Source of the DNA: an uncultured Collinsella sp.
GTDB lineage: Bacteria; Actinomycetota; Coriobacteriia; Coriobacteriales; Coriobacteriaceae
NCBI GenBank assembly: GCA_900553345.1
Contig: USDE01000104.1
Span: 1-5,631 of the forward strand
DNA: 5,631 nt
Reading direction: 5' to 3'
The notes under the pieces are model-generated. The model saw only the letters and a list, made by a program, of their open reading frames with translations, was not told the origin of the DNA and searched no databases. The position numbers were made by a program, and so were the translations under genes. Shown here piece by piece: positions 1 to 3,986 of the stretch. Within the stretch, counting starts at the first letter, position 1; each line of letters opens with the position of its first letter.

Positions 1-1
1 G

Positions 2-97
2 CTCCAGGACATCTCGCACATGCCCGCCCGCGTCAAATGCGCCGAGCTCGCCTGGCGCACCCTCGACGGCATGCTCGAGGGGCAAACAAACCAGTAG
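2..97 (+). CDS. sufU: SufU, Fe-S cluster assembly protein (C-terminal end only)
   Basis: The window opens inside this gene. The visible part is 31 codons ending in TAG at 95-97 and reads LQDISHMPARVKCAELAW, followed by RTLDGMLEG and a short tail. The P-x-R-x-K/R-C-A-x-L-x-W pattern matches the C-terminal helix of SufU, the zinc-dependent sulfur-transfer protein of Gram-positive suf operons. The Cys in VKCAE would be the third conserved cysteine, which helps bind Zn and accept sulfur from SufS. In known members the protein works in the cytoplasm next to SufS, and the gene usually sits last in sufCDSUB or sufBDCSU-type clusters. The terminator directly downstream fits it being the last gene. 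Only the end is visible, so a general NifU_N-domain label is the cautious alternative. Confidence 0.75.
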   Translation, partial: LQDISHMPARVKCAELAWRTLDGMLEGQTNQ

Positions 98-129
98 CTT
101 ATGCCCCGAATCCAAGGGTTTTGATTGCC

Positions 130-159
130 GAGCCGCCCGATACGGGTGGCTCTGTTTTT
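130..159 (+). terminator. Rho-independent terminator of the suf operon
   Basis: A 10-bp stem (130-139 with 143-152, one G-U pair) closes a 3-base ATA loop and is followed by TGTTTTT. It lies 32 bases after the sufU stop on the same strand. Confidence 0.88.
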
Positions 160-262
160 ACCTAATGAGCGCGGTGGCACAAAGTCCGCGCGTCCGGCGC
201 CCCGTCTGACATTTGCCACACAGCCAGACGCGAACACGGGCGTTTTCCACAGCACCAAAGGC

Positions 263-343
263 CTGCGGCAGGGCCCCGGGCCCGCCAAGCAATGCGCCAA
301 GCCCCGTTCTGCGAAGCTCCGACTCGCTTCGCGCCTGCCGCAG
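263..343. repeat. Nested inverted repeats
   Basis: CTGCGGCAG at 263-271 is the exact reverse complement of CTGCCGCAG at 335-343. Inside lies a second dyad, GCGAAGC (311-317) with GCTTCGC (326-332) around an 8-base loop. A transcript of either strand could fold into a branched stem. Function unknown. Confidence 0.4.
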
Positions 344-361
344 ACGGGTCCCATAGGGAGC

Positions 362-392
362 GGCGTGCATTTTTGCGAGTATTCAGCACGCC
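362..392. repeat. 7-bp inverted repeat around an A/T-rich core
   Basis: GGCGTGC at 362-368 and GCACGCC at 386-392 are exact inverted copies flanking a 17-base core that contains TTTTTGCGAGTATT. There is no run of T after it, so it does not look like a terminator. It could be a protein-binding site or a repeat element. No gene starts beside it. Confidence 0.35.
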
Positions 393-551
393 AAGCTGTG
401 TGTATACGCATCGAAAGCGTTAATCAACATCTTCAGGCGCATATATATTGTGTTTAGAACAAGCATCGCGGTCTGACGGGACGCAGACACGTGCTTCGGG
501 GGCGCAACGGCAGGGATCAATAGCTTCGGGGTCCGCATGTTGCAAGATTGC

Positions 552-578
552 GTCGGTGCCGACAGCACCACGATGCTG
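552..578. repeat. Three overlapping short hairpins
   Basis: Within 27 bases there are three dyads that share bases and so cannot all form at once: GTCGG/CCGAC (552-556, 559-563), GGTGC/GCACC (555-559, 565-569) and CAGCA/TGCTG (563-567, 574-578). They lie about 180 bases beyond the 3' end of the RAYT gene. Confidence 0.35.
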
Positions 579-651
579 AAAACTCCGTTTTTTGCACGGC
601 GCAGACGGGGGTAGGCACGGGCAAACCCGGACTGAGCCGTTATTTTATGCA
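576..651 (+). repeat. Imperfect direct repeat, possible REP-like unit
   Basis: ACTCCGTTTTTTGCA at 582-596 and ACTGAGCCGTT-ATTTTA-TGCA at 631-651 align with a GAG gap and small gaps in the T run. A third relative, GAAAACTGAGCCGTT, lies at 1833-1847 on the other side of the RAYT gene. The first copy is preceded by GAAA as is the third. Between the two copies lies GTAG (611-614) next to the hairpin CGGG-CAAA-CCCG (618-629). Confidence 0.35.
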
Positions 652-756
652 AGATGGCGATTGTTCTATGCATATTAAGAAGTGCAGTTACCTCACCAAG
701 CTTTTGAACGCTGGTTGCGGCGTATGGACGACCCCAGCTGCGGTGAAAAGGCGACC

Positions 757-1569
757 TTACATCACGTTTCCGCCAGCCCGCATCGCCGTTCGCGCGCGGG
801 CGCGCACGATACGAGAGACGGTACTTTTGCCAATCCCGGTATACCGCTCAATCTGGCGCACCGTAAAGCCGGCATTGTTCAATCCAACAATAACGGTATC
901 GCGCTGCGCCGGCGGTGCAGTTTTAACCCCGTTGAGCGGAACCCCGAGGCTCTTCGCCAACTTGCCGGCAAAGGCATGGCGTTCCCACTCCGTCTCTTTC
1001 ATATCGCACAGCGCTGGTTCACTGCCGTCGGGCGTCGAAAGCGAATAGGCAATAAAGCCCTCGGCAGAACCAAAGAGCTCAAGCACGCAAGAAGGATCGG
1101 AAAATCCCCTCGCGACATCAGCCGCGTCACCGTCGTAAGCGCACAAATGCTCCGCAAAGCTGCTCCAGGGATAACGCTCGATTAGGCTAACGCCCGCCTC
1201 CTGCGGATCGGCGTGTACGGAGCGAATAGCCTCCATCACCTGCCAGTCGGTATCGAGCGAGCGCCGGTCAAAACGGTTCTGGAACAGATGGCCCGTGCGC
1301 CCCGTGTGTTTATTGAACCGCCGCGCGTACGTCAAGAGCAGCCGGTGCATCGCCGCGCTCATCCTGTCCTCGTAATCTGCAAGCACCAAATGCACGTGAT
1401 TGCCCATAAGGCACCAGGCGATAACCGTCACACCCTCCTCGCGGCAGCACTCGCGCATCAGCTCCAAAAACTCCCACCGGTCTTCATCGCCCTCAAAGAT
1501 GAGCTGCTTGCCCGCACCGCGAGCACAGACATGGTAAAAGCCGGTAACCGTTCTCCAAACGCGCTGCAT
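757..1569 (-). CDS. RAYT-like Y1/HUH transposase relative with C-terminal HTH
   Basis: A 270-residue protein of the REP-associated tyrosine transposase group (Pfam Y1_Tnp, IS200-like). In this family an HUH pair holds a metal and a tyrosine cuts single-stranded DNA at repeat hairpins. Visible landmarks are the HUH motif in GNHVHLVL (H58, H60), the family helix YARRFNKHTGRTGHLFQNRF (81-100), then IRSVHADPQEAGV (115-127) and YPWSSFAEH (133-141). Residues about 222-257 (QRDTVIVGL to GIGKSTVSRIV) look like a helix-turn-helix, an addition not found in the short E. coli-type protein. In relatives the 116-122 segment reads R-Y-I-H-x-N-P with the catalytic Tyr; here it is R-S-V-H-A-D-P, so S117 replaces it and the protein may be unable to cut DNA. 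The ATG at 1569 was chosen because AAGGGAG lies 4 bases upstream and the fold begins right after. It is an isolated gene, divergent from the Fe-S operon. Confidence 0.88.
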   Translation of the reverse strand: MQRVWRTVTGFYHVCARGAGKQLIFEGDEDRWEFLELMRECCREEGVTVIAWCLMGNHVHLVLADYEDRMSAAMHRLLLTYARRFNKHTGRTGHLFQNRFDRRSLDTDWQVMEAIRSVHADPQEAGVSLIERYPWSSFAEHLCAYDGDAADVARGFSDPSCVLELFGSAEGFIAYSLSTPDGSEPALCDMKETEWERHAFAGKLAKSLGVPLNGVKTAPPAQRDTVIVGLNNAGFTVRQIERYTGIGKSTVSRIVRARARTAMRAGGNVM

Positions 1570-1573
1570 GGCG

Positions 1574-1580
1574 CTCCCTT
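1574..1580 (-). promoter_or_regulatory. Ribosome binding site fixing the RAYT start
   Basis: Read on the minus strand, AAGGGAG lies 4 bases before the ATG at 1569-1567. No comparable site precedes the upstream in-frame ATG at 1701, so the 44-residue extension is dropped. Confidence 0.7.
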
Positions 1581-1602
1581 CACCGGGATCTGCTTGCCAT
1601 CC

Positions 1603-1631
1603 AATACAGCACGATTGAAGCGTGCCATCAA
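1603..1631 (-). promoter_or_regulatory. Candidate RAYT promoter with a palindrome as spacer
   Basis: On the minus strand, TTGATG (1631-1626) and TGTATT (1608-1603) are spaced by exactly 17 bases. The spacer itself (1609-1625) is a near-perfect dyad, GCACG-c-TT-C-AA-t-CGTGC. Transcription would begin near 1596, giving a leader of about 27 bases before the ATG. The dyad is a natural operator candidate. The -10 is weak (4 of 6 to consensus). Confidence 0.45.
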
Positions 1632-1873
1632 AACATTCACGCAAAACAATACACTCGCGCGGCCAAAGGCAGTAATCAGGCGGCGAACGGCACCGTTGCA
1701 ACAGGTCAACCCCTGCAACACTTACAAGAGCCGACCAAAAGCTTGCCCAAGACGGACCCCCTCTACGGAAGTTCGCGACTACAGAACATAGCGTTAAACC
1801 GTTTCAATTAAAACTTCCGGACTTCTCGCTACGAAAACTGAGCCGTTCGCCGAATATTCCGTGCATTTCGCGG
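1632..1873. other. Intergenic stretch between divergent promoters
   Basis: No gene is convincing here. The stretch holds the dyad AACGG-CA-CCGTT (1686-1697), GTTGCA/TGCAAC (1695-1700, 1714-1719), the GAAAACTGAGCCGTT motif (1833-1847) and the 8-base palindrome GAATATTC (1852-1859) just upstream of the Fe-S operon -10. Confidence 0.45.
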
Positions 1874-1879
1874 TATTAT
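1874..1879 (+). promoter_or_regulatory. Candidate -10 of the Fe-S scaffold/GGGtGRT operon
   Basis: TATTAT matches 5 of 6 bases of the -10 consensus. No good -35 lies 16-18 bases upstream; that position reads CGAATA and overlaps the palindrome GAATATTC, so an activator may be needed. The leader would be about 87 bases and contains a small hairpin CCCTT-TCG-AAGGG (1898-1910) and a CAGACGGG copy (1939-1946). Confidence 0.35.
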
Positions 1880-1963
1880 AGGGGCTGCATGTCATGTCCC
1901 TTTCGAAGGGTCGCCCGGCAATCGCCAGCCACGACCCCCAGACGGGACGCCAACACGATAGAG

Positions 1964-1968
1964 AGGAG
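1964..1968 (+). promoter_or_regulatory. Ribosome binding site fixing the scaffold start
   Basis: AGGAG inside GAGAGGAGAG lies 4 bases before the ATG at 1973. This selects the MQYSQEVENMC start over the in-frame ATG at 1889, which would add 28 basic, Pro/Arg-rich residues. Confidence 0.75.
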
Positions 1969-1972
1969 AGGC

Positions 1973-2707
1973 ATGCAGTACTCACAGGAAGTGGAGAACA
2001 TGTGCCCCGTTGCCAAGGGTGCATACCACGGCCCCGCACCCATCCCCGAGGAGGGCAAGTGGGTCCAGGCTAAGGAGATTTCCGACATCTCCGGTCTTAC
2101 GCACGGTGTGGGTTGGTGCGCACCTCAGCAGGGCGCCTGCAAGCTCACGCTGAACGTCAAGGACGGCATCATCGAGGAGGCCCTCGTTGAGACCATCGGC
2201 TGCTCGGGCATGACCCACTCTGCCGCCATGGCTTCCGAGATCCTTCCCGGTAAGACCATCCTCGAGGCCCTCAACACCGACCTCGTCTGCGACGCCATCA
2301 ACGTTGCTATGCGCGAGATCTTCCTGCAGATCGTTTACGGCCGCAGCCAGACCGCGTTCTCCGAGGGCGGCTTGCCCGTGGGCGCCTCCCTCGACGACCT
2401 CGGCAAGGGCCTTCGCTCTCAGGTCGGCACCATGTTCGGCACCAAGGCCAAGGGCGCTCGTTACCTCGAGCTCGCTCAGGGCTACGTCACCCGCATGGCT
2501 CTCAACGACAAGAACGAGATCATCGCATTCGAGTTCCTGAACCTCGGCAAGTTCACCGACGCCGTCAAGGCCGGCAAGACCCCCGAGGAGGCCATCGCTG
2601 GCGCTATGGGCCACTATGGTCAGTGGGAGAACGCTGCCAAGTACATCGACCCGCGCACCGACGAGGAGACTCACTCCGTCGCCAGCGTGTTCCCGGTTCA
2701 CGAGTAG
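1973..2707 (+). CDS. NifU-like Fe-S cluster assembly scaffold, long variant
   Basis: A 244-residue cytoplasmic protein. The core resembles IscU/NifU N-terminal scaffolds, which build [2Fe-2S] or [4Fe-4S] clusters on three cysteines and pass them to target proteins. The stretch ACKLTLNV-KDGIIEEALVETIGC-SGMTHSAAMASEIL (56-91) parallels the IscU segment running from its first to just past its second ligand cysteine. C106 in LVCDAI matches the third. C11 and C49 (C49-x6-C56) are extra. The usual Asp two residues after the first ligand Cys (the ACGD of IscU) is not present, and about 110 residues follow the core, so the protein is much longer than IscU (about 125-130). The gene is first in a two-gene operon, 18 bases ahead of the GGGtGRT gene. 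All its lysines are AAG, a sign of high expression. The family match is firm; its specific target is not known. Confidence 0.85.
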   Translation: MQYSQEVENMCPVAKGAYHGPAPIPEEGKWVQAKEISDISGLTHGVGWCAPQQGACKLTLNVKDGIIEEALVETIGCSGMTHSAAMASEILPGKTILEALNTDLVCDAINVAMREIFLQIVYGRSQTAFSEGGLPVGASLDDLGKGLRSQVGTMFGTKAKGARYLELAQGYVTRMALNDKNEIIAFEFLNLGKFTDAVKAGKTPEEAIAGAMGHYGQWENAAKYIDPRTDEETHSVASVFPVHE

Positions 2708-2710
2708 AAA

Positions 2711-2716
2711 GGGAGG
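2711..2716 (+). promoter_or_regulatory. Ribosome binding site of the GGGtGRT gene
   Basis: GGGAGG lies 9 bases before the ATG at 2726, within the 18-base gap after the scaffold stop. The short gap suggests co-transcription and linked translation. Confidence 0.75.
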
Positions 2717-2725
2717 GAAATAACT

Positions 2726-3730
2726 ATGACTGTTACGTTCGAAGGTTACGAGCGCCGCGCTGACAAGATCAACAAGTGCCTCGCCGACAACGGCATCGCC
2801 TCCCTCGAGGAAGCTCTGCAGATCTGCACCGACAAGGGCTTCAACCCGCGTGAGATCGTCAACAACACCCAGTCCATCGCCTTCCAGAACGCCGAGTGGG
2901 CCTACACCCTCGGTTGCGCTCTCGCTGTCAAGCGTGGCGCCAAGTCCGCTTCTGAGGCTGCTGCCATCATCGGCGAGGGCATCCAGGCCTTCACCGTTCC
3001 CGGCTCCGTCGCCGAGGACCGCAAGGTCGGTCTGGGCCACGGCAACCTGGGCGCTATGCTGCTCTCCGACGACACCGAGTGCTTTGCCTTCCTGGCCGGC
3101 CACGAATCCTTCGCTGCCGCCGAGGGCGCTATCGGCCTGGCTCTGAACGCCAACAAGGCTCGCAAGAAGCCGCTGCGCGTCATCCTCAACGGTCTGGGCA
3201 AGGACGCTGCTCAGATCATCGCCCGCATCAACGGCTTCACCTATGTGAAGACTCAGTTCGACTACTACACGGGCGAGCTCAAGGTCGTCGAGACCATCCC
3301 CTACTCCGATGGTCCCCGCGCTGCCGTTAACTGCTACGGCTCCGACGACGTCCGCGAGGGCGTTGCCATCATGTGGCACGAGAACGTCGACATCTCGATC
3401 ACCGGTAACTCCACCAACCCCACGCGCTTCCAGCACCCCGTCGCTGGCACCTACAAGAAGGAGCGCCTCGAGGCTGGCAAGAAGTACTTCTCCGTCGCTT
3501 CTGGTGGCGGCACCGGCCGTACTCTGCACCCGGACAACATGGGTGCCGGCCCTGCCTCTTACGGCATGACCGACACCATGGGCCGCATGCACTCCGACGC
3601 CCAGTTCGCCGGTTCTTCCTCCGTGCCTGCGCACGTCGACATGATGGGTCTCATCGGCATGGGCAACAACCCCATGGTCGGTGCCACCGTCGCCTGCGCT
3701 GTCGCCGTCGAGGAGGCCCTCAAGGCCTAA
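2726..3730 (+). CDS. GGGtGRT-family protein of unknown function
   Basis: A 334-residue protein carrying the family signature GGGTGRT at residues 260-266, followed by LHPDNMGAGPASYGMTDTMG (267-286). It belongs to the GGGtGRT family in Pfam, for which I know no established activity. Other glycine- and histidine-rich segments are GLGHGNLGA (102-110), FLAGHESFAAAEGAIG (122-137) and GLIGMGNNPMVGA (308-320). Six cysteines (18, 34, 64, 119, 203, 324) are scattered, not clustered as in a ferredoxin. No signal peptide or membrane segment is visible. It is second in an operon with the NifU-like scaffold, so a role in making, carrying or using an Fe-S or related cofactor is a reasonable inference. The glycine-rich loop could bind phosphate or nucleotide, but that is speculation. 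Lysine codons are all AAG. A strong terminator follows. Confidence 0.88.
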   Translation: MTVTFEGYERRADKINKCLADNGIASLEEALQICTDKGFNPREIVNNTQSIAFQNAEWAYTLGCALAVKRGAKSASEAAAIIGEGIQAFTVPGSVAEDRKVGLGHGNLGAMLLSDDTECFAFLAGHESFAAAEGAIGLALNANKARKKPLRVILNGLGKDAAQIIARINGFTYVKTQFDYYTGELKVVETIPYSDGPRAAVNCYGSDDVREGVAIMWHENVDISITGNSTNPTRFQHPVAGTYKKERLEAGKKYFSVASGGGTGRTLHPDNMGAGPASYGMTDTMGRMHSDAQFAGSSSVPAHVDMMGLIGMGNNPMVGATVACAVAVEEALKA

Positions 3731-3765
3731 TCGCGCCCGCGCGATGCTCATATAGCTGAGCTTTG

Positions 3766-3798
3766 GAGCCGCTACCTTTCGAGGTAGCGGCTCTTTTT
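3766..3798 (+). terminator. Rho-independent terminator of the Fe-S scaffold/GGGtGRT operon
   Basis: A perfect 12-bp stem (3766-3777 with 3782-3793) closes a TTCG tetraloop and is followed by TTTTT. It lies 35 bases after the GGGtGRT stop. Its stem foot GAGCCGC is the same as that of the suf terminator at 130. Confidence 0.95.
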
Positions 3799-3826
3799 GT
3801 TTGCACTGTCGCAGGGTAGCTAATGC

Positions 3827-3875
3827 CGATATATCAGTTGGTGCGATATACGAGATGTGATGAGATGGAGCATCA
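3827..3875. repeat. Possible operator repeats upstream of the flavoprotein gene
   Basis: CGATATA occurs twice in direct orientation (3827-3833 and 3844-3850, 17 bases apart). It is followed by the dyad TGATG-N8-CATCA (3858-3875). Both lie just upstream of the candidate -10 at 3899. Short and possibly chance. Confidence 0.25.
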
Positions 3876-3895
3876 GAACGCCCATGACGCCCACC

Positions 3896-3904
3896 TGCCA
3901 TAAT
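3896..3904 (+). promoter_or_regulatory. Candidate extended -10 promoter of the flavoprotein gene
   Basis: TGC-CATAAT is an extended -10 (TGn plus 5 of 6 consensus bases). The -35 position reads GAACGC and is poor, which an extended -10 can tolerate. The leader would be about 75 bases. The strong terminator upstream means this gene needs its own promoter. Confidence 0.4.
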
Positions 3905-3975
3905 TGCCCTTTACCGATTTGCCAAGTCTTTGCGGCCCCATTGCCGATCACCCGTGCGACAATGCGCCGGACGAG

Positions 3976-3981
3976 AAAGGA
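3976..3981 (+). promoter_or_regulatory. Ribosome binding site fixing the flavoprotein start
   Basis: AAAGGA lies 5 bases before the ATG at 3987. The FAD-binding strand begins five residues into the resulting protein, as usual for the family, so the upstream in-frame TTG at 3930 is not used. Confidence 0.75.
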
Positions 3982-3986
3982 ATCCG

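Larger units (their letters stand above)
160..756. other. Gene-free, motif-rich intergenic region
   Basis: About 600 bases between the suf terminator and the 3' end of the RAYT gene. Open frames here lack ribosome sites and have shadow-like compositions. What can be seen are short inverted repeats (203-208/225-230, 263-271/335-343, 311-317/326-332, 362-368/386-392, 552-578, 618-629), several copies of a CAGACGGG-type motif, and two copies of an ACT(GAG)CCGTT...TGCA motif. The stretch around 404-460 is A/T-rich. I see no tRNA, CRISPR array or clear terminator for the RAYT transcript. It may be a build-up of intergenic repeats or the remains of an element. Confidence 0.6.

Noticed and set aside
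362..392. ArgR box in the TGCAT...ATTCA inverted repeat
   Set aside because: The half-sites are too far apart for a standard ARG box and no gene starts next to it.
383..673. 96-residue minus-strand open frame in the gene-free region
   Set aside because: The ATG at 673 has no ribosome site upstream, and the frame runs through the repeats and hairpins. I recognise no domain. It could be a repeat-derived frame found in relatives, but I cannot support it as a gene.
548..1185. Plus-strand open frames of about 166 residues overlapping the RAYT gene end
   Set aside because: They overlap the RAYT coding region antisense, have no ribosome site and no recognisable motif.
1570..1701. 44-residue N-terminal extension of the RAYT protein
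   Set aside because: No ribosome site precedes the 1701 ATG, the added residues are Cys-rich and family-atypical, and the candidate promoter lies inside this stretch.
1889..1972. 28-residue N-terminal extension of the NifU-like scaffold
   Set aside because: The extension is Arg/Pro/Ser-rich and unlike the family start. The ATG at 1973 has a strong AGGAG site, and the candidate -10 at 1874-1879 would place transcription start almost on the 1889 ATG.
1982..3901. 639-residue open frame on the minus strand across the Fe-S operon
   Set aside because: It is antisense to two confidently identified genes. The protein is low-complexity (Val/Gly/Asp/Leu/His-rich), and such frames arise when strong codon bias removes reverse stop codons.
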